Source: Sipunculus nudus
Lineage: Eukaryota > Annelida > Sipuncula > Golfingiida > Sipunculidae
Direction of reading: 5' to 3'
NCBI GenBank assembly: GCA_026874595.1
Contig: CM049316.1
Span: 53,949,676 to 54,013,675 of the forward strand
DNA length: 64,000 nucleotides
The stretch's first letter is position 1; each line of letters opens with the position of its first letter. A program made the position numbers and the translations under genes. Below the pieces are notes generated by a model that saw nothing but the letters and a program-made list of their open reading frames with translations, searched no databases and was not told where the DNA came from. Below, piece after piece: positions 1 to 10,060 of this stretch.

Positions 1-299
1 AGGGTTGTAAGTACGTTATGGATGGATTTTGTAATTTCCTGTCCTAACTGTTAGGGCAGGATGCTGTACTTTCATGCTCTAACTTTTTGGCAGAAGGGCT
101 GCCTTTTTTATAAATCAAGGTTAAATCTATCTAACTAAAACGTGCACATGTTTATGTTTCTCCCATCATTGAACGTAATCTATATTTTTTTTCGCATGAC
201 TGTTATCTTTCCCTTACCTATACATCTTATGATTGATTTGGATAAAAGCGTAAATATGTTTTAGAATGGGTTGCCCTTTTGGTAACCAAAGAATATATG

Positions 300-490
300 T
301 TATTGCACTTCTTTGTAGCTGTTGTGCCTAACTCTGGGTCTGCACCTCTGAAGATCTTGAACCTTCAGAAAGACATTGTCCACATACTCATAAACCGAAT
401 CACTCATTCTCCCAGCGAGTGAAATTGCCTCATAAGCCCATTTTTGTTGAAATGGGTTTGTTTTCCAGACCCTGTTATTACATACTTTCT
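300..490 (-). CDS. Exon 9: C-terminal tail and stop (tentative)
   Basis: After a 40-nt intron (530-491, GTGAGT...GCAG) the phase-1 frame stays open for 63 codons and ends in TAA at 302-300. The tail has two Cys, several aromatic residues and no membrane segment; I recognise no domain. No canonical AATAAA follows before the window edge. Because the intron is so short, the true last exon could instead lie beyond position 1. The frame match supports this reading but does not prove it. Confidence 0.5.
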
Positions 491-3400
491 CTGCGTTTTT
501 TTTATATAAAACTGGCCCTTCTGAACTCACCTGCGCACCTGCCGTCGTTTAACAACATATGGTCTCTTTCACAGAGGGCGCAACCTATCCCGTCCGTGCA
601 GGTACCAGCGCATTGCATACACGCTGGAGAGGAAAGCATCGGAAAGATACACGTTTTTATGAGAAGCAAAGCACATTTTGAAGTTGCTGGAATAAGTGAT
701 AAAACTCCCATCTTGGATTGAAAAGATATATGCTGCGTATAAGACATTATTACATGTTTCTCACAGTTGTTGTTCAGATATGATCATTTTACCAGACTTA
801 TTATTAAATCTGACAGTCTAAATTACTGATTCTAAGTATTCTCTTATATTGTCTTACACAGACACTGCTGTCCGTCCTTGCTGAGATAATAACCATCACT
901 GCACTTTGTGCAGCCCCTCTCAGTGTCACACGTCTCACAGTGTTCTGAACAGTCTGAAATAAAAATTAAATCAGTGTCTATGGTCTAAAACAAAACTGAT
1001 CGAACGGTGTTAATGTTCCTTGGACACATAAAGACGTTATTAAAGATATAAACATGCAGAACCCACACTTCCAGACTCATTGTGGATTAGGAATTGTTGT
1101 CATTAGTTTTTGTTACGGGAATCATTTTTAAACTGTACGTAGGGGCCTACTATTTTTATCCATTTTATTTCATAGCTTTTTGAATTAGCACTAGCGTGCC
1201 TTATCATATGGAGCTTTGTACTTGAAAACATTTTTTTATACAGGTTAATTTGGTTAACATATACGAGCTTGTGGTTTGTGTATGTAATTTGCGTGATGTA
1301 AGTTAGCCCTCTTGAGACCTTCCTTTTCCTGTTTATAACTGGAATACCCCCATGTAATATGACAGGTCTTTTAGGGGTGTATACAAAGGGCTAATTTAGT
1401 GTTTAAGTTTTTAACGCCTCGCCTTTAACAAATACTAAATAAGAAAGATTAACAGAACTACGTTGTGGCTTTCAGACATTCCCTCATGAAGGCCGTACCG
1501 ACACATGTAACGCCATCCCACTTCCGGTTGTCACAGAGGTCACAGCGTGACGCATTAGAACAACGGAGACAGTGTGGACTTCCGAGACAAGCTGAAACAG
1601 ACAAGTCCCGCATGCTTATAACAATACAACTATTACGCTGCATTCAACAGGAACAAAAGAATGAAACAGTTATGTTAAAGAATTTGAATGAAGTAAATTT
1701 GTGCCAATGAAAACATCTTTGCAACCTTTAGATTTTGTGAAAATGAGGCAGGAATGATATAACCAATGAGTGACCTCGTGTATATTTTGTAAACAGACGT
1801 GATACAAGGACTTTGTGAAGATGAGGCAGGAATGATATAACCAATGATGTAACCTCGTGTATATTTTGTGAACAGACGTGATACAAGGATGTGAGGATTT
1901 TTGGTGTGCTTCATTTATCTAATCTCTTTGTATGTCTTTACAGCATTACAGTTTAAATGCATTAATGCCGTGTTCCATCCAGTTTTTCCTATTTCCAGTT
2001 GCTATAAAAGATTAATGAATAAAGGAACCAAGAAACTGGTTGATAGAGACTCGTAAGGGCATAAATTATAACAACAGCTAGGGATCTCAAAATTCACTTA
2101 TGAAGTACAAAGAAGGACGATATTTGGGTCCTTTATAGAAATATAACATATTTATATCGGACCTTGACATTTGCCTGCGTCATCCAAGTAAAACCGGTCC
2201 TCACAGCGCCAGCAAAATGCCGCGTCCCGACAGTCCACGCAGTTTATTGGGCATTCTGGAAAGATGTATACCCCACTGTATATGCTAATACAGATTTGAA
2301 CAAATATGACTTACATCAAATACAACATACATACATATGCATATTTATTGAGTACATGTTCATATTGTATAAATATATATATATATAAATTAAAATTAAT
2401 GTTGTAATTATGAAACTTTCATATACAGTTCGTTACTTTTCGTCCAAATATTTTATAGTTCTATTTCTAGGAGAATTAAGTGCCTTTTTTCCTGATAAAA
2501 TTTATACAATCTATGAACAGGATGAGCAACACTCTGAAATAATTGTGCATTTATTTGTTGTCTTATTATCTTCGCACTCGTTATGACACCTGAGGAATAA
2601 CACATTTTATATAGTTTTTGCTATTTTAAAGAATCCTTGAAGTGCGAATAGACAAACGGAATGAACGTTGAGCAATGCCTCACCCCCAACAGAATGTTGT
2701 ATGGGGCACTATATTTTATACAATCAGATTGTTTAAAGACTCGGCACGTACTTTTGCAGGAGGTGTCAGATAAGATCCTGTAACCAGCTACACAACTTGT
2801 ACACTGTACTCCATGAGGTGTAGGCTCACATGAATCACAGTGACCGGGACATTCTGCAAGTACAAACACAGCCACGTGACCAGGACACTTTTACTAACAT
2901 TAAACACAGGGACCGGGCCATTCTCCAAGAACAAACACAGTTAAGGGAACTGGAAACTGCACAATACAGTCTCGTGCGCCAAAGGAAGAGAAAAGAGGCG
3001 AAAAAGAAAATGTCCATAATTTATAAATTATGAGAAAACAAATACTTTGTTTTTATATTTACCAAGAAATCAATATCTAATAAAAAAATTGGACATGAGA
3101 AACTGTTCTAAAGTAAAAATAGAAAATGTTACTCAAGCAAGAGTTTGAAGCATCCATGTGGAAGCCCCGGAGACAGTTGTTGCATCTTGTCTCGCCAGGG
3201 GGCTCTTCTTCACAGGTATCACAGTTCGCAGGGCATGCTGCAAAGTATTGTACATCGCAGTATCAGTTTATTTGCTTTAGATACAGGTTGTTTACAATCC
3301 GATGTTAAGTTGGAATAAAAAATACAGAAATAACAGAATCAATAATAATAATAACTAGATGCACCCGTGGAAAATCCAAGGTTCTATATGGTAAATAGTT

Positions 3401-6095
3401 TTGTAATGAGCTGGTAGGGACTGAATGTCACATATTTTTAAGCGGACACTGATGATGGTCCGAGATAAACGGTAGGTTTACCTCTTTCGATGCAAGTTTT
3501 TGGCAAAGAAAAACTTCAGCCTTGGTTCGTTGCTTTGTCTTGAGTAAAATTACGGCCAAAAGTTATATCCGGATTTTTTTTCAGAAATCTTGCTGAGGGT
3601 TAGCGTTATGAACTGTATGAAAAATACATTAAAATTTGGAGGTCATCAGAATCAACATAATATACTATTTTTCCTTTACACCGTTATGACAAAAGAAGAA
3701 TTCCTGTGTTACCCAAGTAGAAGCCGCCCATTCGTATGTACTTGTTCTGTCATTCCCCAGGTGAAAGCGGGTCACTAAAGCGTGACAGTGTTAATACATG
3801 AAAATTGTACACTTGAACACATTCTGGTGGAGGTTTTTAGGCTCCAACTGTAGAATCTATATTTGAATAGGATCCCTATTAGTTTAAAGTTGTACTGGTA
3901 ATATATTTTCATGTTTCAAAGTTCCTGGAGAGTGGGGATCCTAAAAAATATACATGCATCCATTCCGACCCCGAACGGTCTTTAAGTTGTAAGACTTTGA
4001 GAAACTGTTTTCAATAGACCCATACATTGGATGAACTATTGAAATCATGGTTACAGTGGAAACATATTAATGAATGTAAAACAATATACCTGTATACCCA
4101 TGAATAGGGTGGTCGTGTAACTGGTCGTAATGTTAACCCCAGCTGAAAAGTCCTCGCATTAAAAGCGGACTCATGTGGTCTTTGTTTTGAGTTAAAAGCT
4201 TCACTTTCTGTTGAGGGAAGTATTGGGATCAATGGGGATTAGAGGGGACCTGTGCGGCGAATTGCACAATTCTCTCTGTGACCAATGAGATCGAAATGCA
4301 GGAAAATCCCCGGGGCGCCTCCTGAAAAAAGTGACAGGCGTGGAGGACCTTATAGCACAAAGGAAATAGCGCCATCTTTTTAGGGAATATAGAAATTATT
4401 AATTATGCAGTTAAATAGGGCATAATCCCGCAAAATAAAACGAACTTGTCCTAGAAGAGCGCACCGCCGGTACATGTGCCGAATTTCGAAGACCACATTT
4501 GAACGGAAGCAGGTAAACCTTTGTCTAGAAAAAAACCCACACAACGTAATAATTATACAAATAATAATAATAAAATTAATAATAATAAGAGGCTTATAAT
4601 TTTTTAAGGATTTGGCGTGGTAAATAAGCGTTATTCCGCTCTAAACTTTGCCGATAAACGTCCTCTTGCCACCAAACTCTCTCGGCAGATAGATTGTCGC
4701 CTGAAAGCTATCCACTGTGTACTTATCAAATCATGACAGGTTTATTTCATCCGATTTCTCAGAAACGTTAATGTTTGCTGCCATTTCGTGTACACACTAA
4801 AATCCGGATTTTACAAGTCACATGTCGAAATTTAGTATACAACTAGTAATAATCATAACAAGGTATCCTAGAAATGCTTTTAGCAATATTTCTTCTAAAA
4901 AATTAAAAAACCTTTTGCAGGGACAATCGGATACAAGACGCATTCGGTTAATTTAATCAGGATTTCATTTTCAAGTGTGGGCTTCTGGAATCACGGTGAC
5001 AGGATGCATTGGACCTACTTGTCATTCCTTGTTGTTTCACATAATTACAGATAATGTATTATAAAGCTTTAAATATACGCAGGTTAAAATCTGACCACAA
5101 AATATGTATTTTAAAGGAACAGATTTCATATGGTACCAAGAGAAAATAATATGGATCGTAAGCAGCATATTATTCATTAACTCAAAAGGTTAAAGAAGTT
5201 TACATTTACAGATATACCTGGCGTTGTGAGTTTTGAGGGTTTACTCTATCCCCATTAAAATAAAATAAAAATAATAATAAAAAAGTAAAAATAATAAATA
5301 AATCAACAAAACTTACTTCGTATCCTTTTCTTAGAGTTGGTTATCGTAGTTATAATGAATTTATTTTTATAAGTGTTGCCGATTATAGAAGTCTTACGGA
5401 GACAGACTGAGGAGTTAGCCTGCTGCACCCAGTGCGGGGAGCACGTGACACACTGTAGATCAGGGCCCGTGTCGCACGTCTCACAGTGGAAAATATGATC
5501 ACACATTCCGGACCCTCCAGCAGTCAAAGCGGCTAGTTGACATAGTATACAAAAATATACACTCGGTAAACAGAGAGATAAGAATACATCTTTATATATA
5601 AAAAAAATAAATGATTAATAATAATAATATTATATAATTGTGTGTTTGTGTGTTGAATTACTTAATAATCCAAAGTGAGGATGCACTATTGAGATACCGC
5701 GTTAGCCTGTTTCCTCTGTTAGATAACAGCGCTTTTACATTACTACTGCTGCTACTAATATTTCTACTTCTAAAGATGTCTGTTATAAAAATAAATAACT
5801 TTTACACACGCTTCTCTTATCAATCGCATGATCTTAAATTTCATATGTCGGATTTTTTATTACTCATAACTACACCATTTTCAGACCAGATCACAAGAAA
5901 TATTAAAAATTCACGAATAAATGAAATATGCCTACTAAATACAATTAGATACTTTCTTCACCATCATAAAAAGACAGCAGGGAAATAAAATTGTCATATT
6001 TGAAGTGACGGCGTGAATTATACGATGTTAGACAACTTACCCGTCACTGGACCCAGCATGACGAGGACAAGTAACGTACTCCTCACACGGATCAT
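300..6095 (-). CDS. Secreted protein with seven six-cysteine modules (9 exons)
   Basis: Joining 6095-6041, 5532-5398, 3237-3133, 2853-2752, 2255-2163, 1591-1499, 953-858, 623-531 and 490-300 gives one 963-nt frame (320 residues plus stop), and all eight GT-AG introns are phase 1. Residues 1-18 form a hydrophobic signal peptide. Seven modules follow, each with six cysteines, typically C-x3-C-x2-C-x5-9-C-x2-C-x9-12-C, often with Gly-aromatic after the fifth Cys. This resembles furin-like or EGF-like cysteine-rich repeats. A 63-residue tail has two Cys and no membrane segment, so the product is predicted to be secreted. Two N-glycosylation sequons (NSS, NAS) are visible. No enzymatic residues are recognisable; a binding or matrix role would be a guess. 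Modules and splice sites are well supported. The family name and the last exon are less certain. Confidence 0.8.
531..623 (-). CDS. Exon 8: cysteine module 7
   Basis: CTCCAG acceptor, consensus GTGAGT donor, 93 nt, phase 1-1, residues 227-257. The first two spacings are swapped relative to the other modules (C-x2-C-x3-C-x5-C-x2-C-x11-C). Confidence 0.83.
858..953 (-). CDS. Exon 7: cysteine module 6
   Basis: ATTTCAG acceptor, GTAAGA donor, 96 nt, phase 1-1, residues 195-226. Cys pattern C-x3-C-x2-C-x5-C-x2-C-x12-C with the SDGYYL motif after the fifth Cys, the most furin-repeat-like module. Confidence 0.86.
1499..1591 (-). CDS. Exon 6: cysteine module 5
   Basis: GTTTCAG acceptor, GTACGG donor, 93 nt, phase 1-1, residues 164-194. 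Cys pattern C-x5-C-x2-C-x5-C-x2-C-x9-C, with an NAS sequon between the third and fourth Cys. Confidence 0.83.
1733..1889 (-). repeat. 78-bp tandem duplication in intron 5
   Basis: Two nearly identical copies (about 1734-1811 and 1812-1889) share GATGAGGCAGGAATGATATA and the rest of the unit at a constant 78-bp offset. The few differences suggest a fairly recent duplication. It lies between exons 5 and 6 of the cysteine-rich gene and has no coding role that I can see. Confidence 0.85.
2163..2255 (-). CDS. Exon 5: cysteine module 4
   Basis: TTTCCAG acceptor, donor GTCCGA (weak beyond the GT), 93 nt, phase 1-1, residues 133-163. Cys pattern C-x3-C-x2-C-x5-C-x2-C-x11-C. Confidence 0.8.
2752..2853 (-). 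CDS. Exon 4: cysteine module 3
   Basis: CTTGCAG acceptor, GTACG donor, 102 nt, phase 1-1, residues 99-132. Cys pattern C-x3-C-x2-C-x8-C-x2-C-x11-C, very similar to exon 3. Degenerate tandem copies of its 5' edge lie just upstream in the intron (see the 2841-2940 repeat). Confidence 0.87.
2841..2940 (-). repeat. Degenerate ~35-bp triplication over the exon 4 acceptor
   Basis: TGACCGGGACATTCTGCAAG at 2841 recurs in degenerate form at about 2877 and 2910, each copy ending in an ACACAG tract. The first copy contains the exon 4 acceptor on the minus strand. In the last copy the matching position reads GGAG instead of GCAG, so it would be a decayed pseudo-acceptor. Confidence 0.65.
3133..3237 (-). 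CDS. Exon 3: cysteine module 2
   Basis: TTTGCAG acceptor, GTAAC donor, 105 nt, phase 1-1, residues 64-98. Cys pattern C-x3-C-x2-C-x9-C-x2-C-x11-C with a Gly-Phe after the fifth Cys. The intron before it (2160 nt) is the longest of the gene, so an overlooked exon there is possible, although the frame joins without one. Confidence 0.85.
   Translation of the reverse strand, partial: HALRTVIPVKKSPLARQDATTVSGASTWMLQTLA
5398..5532 (-). CDS. Exon 2: cysteine module 1
   Basis: It starts after a CTAG acceptor and ends at a GTAAGA donor; 135 nt, phase 1-1, residues 19-63. Six cysteines (C-x5-C-x2-C-x8-C-x2-C-x12-C) and an NSS sequon are present. This module has the longest lead-in, about ten residues of Gly/Ala/Thr-rich sequence following the signal peptide. 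Confidence 0.85.
6041..6095 (-). CDS. Exon 1: signal peptide
   Basis: The ATG at 6095-6093 opens 18 codons reading MIRVRSTLLVLVMLGPVT, a basic start followed by a hydrophobic core, typical of a cleaved signal peptide. The donor is GTAAG at 6040, phase 1. The split codon with exon 2 encodes Ala, so cleavage near VTA is plausible. I see no clear TATA box upstream and a 5' untranslated exon may exist. Confidence 0.82.
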
Positions 6096-7511
6096 GATGA
6101 GAGAATAAGATAGTCCAGTCTGTAGAACACAGGGAGCGCTAACGAAAATGAAAACGGCCAATGATGGATTAACAACAACGTCTATAATATCTCAAACATA
6201 TAAAGGGAAACTGAAGAAGAAAACCCTTGGGAAAAAGTGAAATTAAGGAATTCAAATAAAAAACCCCAACAAAATCTGGAGATATACTGGTCCATGTAGT
6301 CTGCTGTTTAGAATATATAATTTGTGCAATAATAATAAGGTTGAATCTACAATTCTTTGACCAAGACATAATACAAATACAAACCTAGTCCAAATCGTTC
6401 TAATAAGTTACAAACAAATATCCATTTTATGCCATTGATCAAAGGGTGCTCGACTTTAAAGGAGCATAGGCCCTATCATTATTTATATTGCATATAATTT
6501 CATAACACACACGAAATATTGTACAGTAAACAAAAAAATATGCATGAATAAAGAGTTACTAGATATTATTTTTAGACATTAAATTCTGTTTAAAAATTTG
6601 AAAACTGAGATGGAAGCGCTATTGTCAAATACTGATCTATAAGTGTTCCATTTAAGACTTTTAAAACGGATACATGAAGATCTATAAATTGTTGCACCTT
6701 TGCTGACTGGTAGGTATATTTTTTTACAAAGTCTGGTATTATAAACATTAGTTTTTACTGTAAATAAATCATTTATTAGAGATGGTAGGAGACTTGTTTA
6801 ACTGATACATAAAAAGGGACACACAATTAACATAAATCTTTGGTAACTCTAGAATATTCAACGACTGAAATAATATAAAATTGTGCTCTATATATAATGT
6901 GCTGAGGAGATTACTAGTATTCTTACGGCTCTTTATTGAAGTTTTATTAACTTATCAAGATCATGTTACAGCAGATCAGAAAATATCATTACAATAGGTA
7001 AGGTATGGATATATGAAACTATTATACAATGATACCATGCAATTAATGGGTAACATTTTACGGGCTTTAAGCTTACATAAAAGTTCCAATCCAAAATAGT
7101 TTTTTTGTTAAATAACATCATAATCTAATCATGCCAGTTAAATGCATTAGCAAAAATCACATCTAAAGAAATATTTTTTTTTATAATTTGTTGTAATGGG
7201 ATATTATTTATCAATCTTTCCTTCTTATTCCAGCCTTTTCTAGATTACTAAGACACCAAAAAGTAAATAAGCAAGACATTAAAATCATGAGCGTAGTTTC
7301 CTTTGAACTTACATCCATGCCCACCCACGTTAAAGAGTTACCAGTATGAACATGCATTAAAACATAAATGTTTAGTATATATATGATACAAGTTTCATAA
7401 GACAGTGTACTGGTAATACGAACTTACCTCAGTACAGTTTGTCCGTTGTGTTAAAGCTTGGCCATTACTTCTGACACGGTAGCTCAGTGAGGGCCTATTA
7501 CGGTCGGTCGT
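6096..7511. other. Upstream flank of the cysteine-rich gene
   Basis: AT-rich sequence with no convincing ORF, tRNA or element ends. The promoter and any 5' untranslated exon of the minus-strand gene should lie here, but no consensus TATA box at a sensible spacing could be assigned. Confidence 0.5.
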
Positions 7512-7817
7512 CTAGCGTGACGTGATCATACTGTGTATGACTGGGCACCACGGCTGTTTAGGGTCGCAGTCTTTGTAGGTACCGCTAACAGAGTAGCAAT
7601 TATAACCAAAGGCTTGGATGACCCTTGGAGGTATAACCTGACTTGATAGCACCATGGCTGATCCAGTGGTGTCATACATTATTTCTGGTGTTTCTGGAAT
7701 AGTCGTAATTACCAGTTGTTCGTTGGAATGGATAGACTTTACGATCAGGTGAGGCACGCGGACATCGGACCAAGTACAACGGAAAAACGGGATGGGCGTG
7801 GCCATGCATGATGTCAC
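7512..7817 (-). CDS. Unassigned ORF, 101 codons
   Basis: An uninterrupted frame ends at a TAG at 7514-7512. Its composition is protein-like (mixed, not low-complexity), with a cluster of Cys near the end (GYNCYSVSGTYKDC, QPWC). It could be the terminal exon of an unrecognised minus-strand gene, a retrotransposed fragment or chance. I could not find a matching upstream exon, and I do not recognise a family. Confidence 0.25.
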   Translation of the reverse strand: MTSCMATPIPFFRCTWSDVRVPHLIVKSIHSNEQLVITTIPETPEIMYDTTGSAMVLSSQVIPPRVIQAFGYNCYSVSGTYKDCDPKQPWCPVIHSMITSR

Positions 7818-7916
7818 GACAAGAACTGAACATTAAAAATTATACATGGTACTACCTTCGTGGTAGTTGTATAGAAAACTGGATTATAACTACTGTAAGC
7901 ATGCCTTTAATTTCTA

Positions 7917-7918
<2 letters not shown>

Positions 7919-7974
<56 letters not shown>
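7919..7974. repeat. (AT)n microsatellite
   Basis: About 27 uninterrupted AT dinucleotides. Confidence 0.95.
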
Positions 7975-7976
<2 letters not shown>

Positions 7977-8224
7977 GACAATTTTACCCAAAAAAATTTA
8001 GACGAATAAACATATCCATATATACTCCATATATACCTGTTGCTATGCCCAGACTATCGCCGGGGCTTTCGACAAGTTTCTCTTGAGAAATTGTACTTGA
8101 CAAGTATTTCATAGAACGAGGAACGTTTGTATATGTATCACACGTGGTCATTCCAATGCCTAATACTGTCCATTTATTTTAGAATACATATTAATATAAT
8201 ATACATATATCTTTGGCGTCAGTT

Positions 8225-9205
8225 TGTAGACGCAGAACTATCACTAGAGCAGGCTGGGAGAGGTATAACTGTCGCAAGCTGGGTTGAAGAAATGAAAATA
8301 TCGCAAGGGCCGTCTTGCATGGCAAGGTAGAGCTATCGCAAGAGCGAACTTGGCGTTGTGGAACTGTCGCAAGAGCGGTCAGTGGAGGTAGAACTATCGC
8401 AAGAGCGTTCTTTGTGTGGTTGAAGTGTCGCAAGATCGGTCTGGCGAGGTAGAACTGTCGCAAGGGCGGTCTTGGCGTGGTGGAACTGTCGCAAGAGCGG
8501 TCTGGCGAGGTAGAACTGTCGCAAGAGCGGTCTGGCGAGGTAGAACTATCGCAAGAGCGTTCTTGGCGTGTTGGAACTGTCGCAAGAGCGGTCTTGGCGT
8601 GGTGGAACTGTCGAAAAAGCGATCTTGGCGTGGTGGATCTGTCGCAAGAGCGGTCTGGCGAGGTAGAACTATCACAAAAGCTCTCTTGGCGTGGTGGAAC
8701 TATCGCAAGGTCGGTATTGGCCAGGGAAAACTGTCACAGGAGCAATCTTGGCGTGGTGGAAATATCGCAGGAGCATTCTTGGCGTGGTGGAACTGTCGCA
8801 AGAGTGTTCTTGGCGTGATGGAACTGTCGCAAGGTCGGTATTGGCTAGGTGGAACTGTCACAGGAGTAATCTTGGCGTGGTGGTACTGTCGCAAGAGCGT
8901 CCTTGGCGTGGTGGAACTGTCTCAGGAGCGATCTTGGAGTGGTGGAACTGTCGCAGGAGCATTCTTGGCGAGATTGAACTGTCGTAAGAGCGTTCTTGGC
9001 GTGGTTGAACTGTTGCAATAGCGGTCTTGGCGTGGTGAAAGAATCGTAAGAGTCAGTTGAGAGAGGTAGATACTCATGTTAGAGCGGACTGGGTGAGGGG
9101 GTTATATCGTTAAATCTATCTTGAAGAGTTGGAATTATTGCAAGAAAGGGCTTGCAGGAGTAAAAGGATCGCAAGAAGGGTAGAACGAGCTGGGGAAGGT
9201 AGAAA
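8225..9205. repeat. 30/31-bp minisatellite, about 30 units
   Basis: Head-to-tail units built on AACTGTCGCAAGAGCGG followed by a linker. Two monomer types alternate irregularly: a 31-bp form with TCTTGGCGTGGTGG and a 30-bp form with TCTGGCGAGGTAG. The centre (about 8430-9040) is well conserved and both edges decay. The array keeps long frames open on both strands (for example 8416-9021), but these are repeat artefacts. GC content is much higher than the flanks. Confidence 0.95.
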
Positions 9206-9429
9206 TTTCTTTTTTTTTTTTTAGTTTATTTTGTAAGTATTTTATATGGATGTGAAGAAGGTTTAATCCAGTACATGTAAATATATTTTTTTCATCACAT
9301 GTCACGTTTACAGTTACACCCAGGGACGTATATCCTAAAGAAAGGTCAACAACTACAGGAAGGCGTGGTGGGACTTATGCTTTATGTTTCGACTAATATA
9401 GACCAGTTATGTGCACATACAGAGCTGTT

Positions 9430-9698
9430 TAGATTTTAGAAAACATATCCAACCGTTCACTTCCGTCTTTCTGCTAAGATAGCACATATCTCCGGTACTA
9501 TAAACATATTGACTCAGGTTTTTCTTTTCGTGCTTTGCATCCCAAAATGCACATTTGGCTAGAACATAGGGAGAATCAACCTATATTTGGCATAATTTTC
9601 TTTATTGTTATCATACTGTTGTGACCTGTGTTTCTCTGATGATCAAATCTATATTAAAACTCTGTTAAAAGTTAAGATGGCACATAATCTCCAGAGCA

Positions 9699-9739
<41 letters not shown>

Positions 9740-10060
9740 GACTCGGGGTTTCCCTTGTCGTTTCCAGCATCATTAACTGTGCCAGAGGCCACAACATCGG
9801 AACAATCTAACTTATTCCAGAAGTACTTATCTTTAATCGTATCGAGCCGTTCAGTACCGCCTTTACCATATTATCAATTGTATAGTAAAAGTACGATTGC
9901 TAAGATAGCGCATTACTCCCGAACTTTAAATATACTGATTTGGAGTTTTCATGGTCGATTTAAACATCTCAAAGTACATAAATGTGTAGAATATGGGGAC
10001 AATAAATCCATGTTTGGCATACTTACTTTTATTCTTATCCAACCATACAGTACTGTATTT
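9430..10060. repeat. Degenerate direct duplication, period about 420 bp
   Basis: A block around 9465-9600 (TGCTAAGATAGCACAT, then an ACTATAAACATATTGA-like stretch and TTTGGCATA) recurs around 9893-10025 with the same order of motifs. A shorter third version starts near 9675 and is interrupted by an (AT)n run at 9700-9736. The 216-codon open frame over this region crosses the microsatellite and looks non-coding. Confidence 0.6.

Noticed and set aside
2830-3033. Plus-strand ORF rich in Lys/Glu/Gln
   Set aside because: It overlaps the splice acceptor and exon 4 of the minus-strand gene, and its apparent coiled-coil composition comes from the local tandem repeat.
8416-9021. Long open frames (up to 201 codons) over the minisatellite
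   Set aside because: Frames exist on both strands and in several phases because the 30-bp unit lacks stops. The protein is a repeat artefact with no start context or splice partners.
8225-9205. CRISPR-like array
   Set aside because: Units are contiguous without unique spacers, and the setting is clearly eukaryotic.
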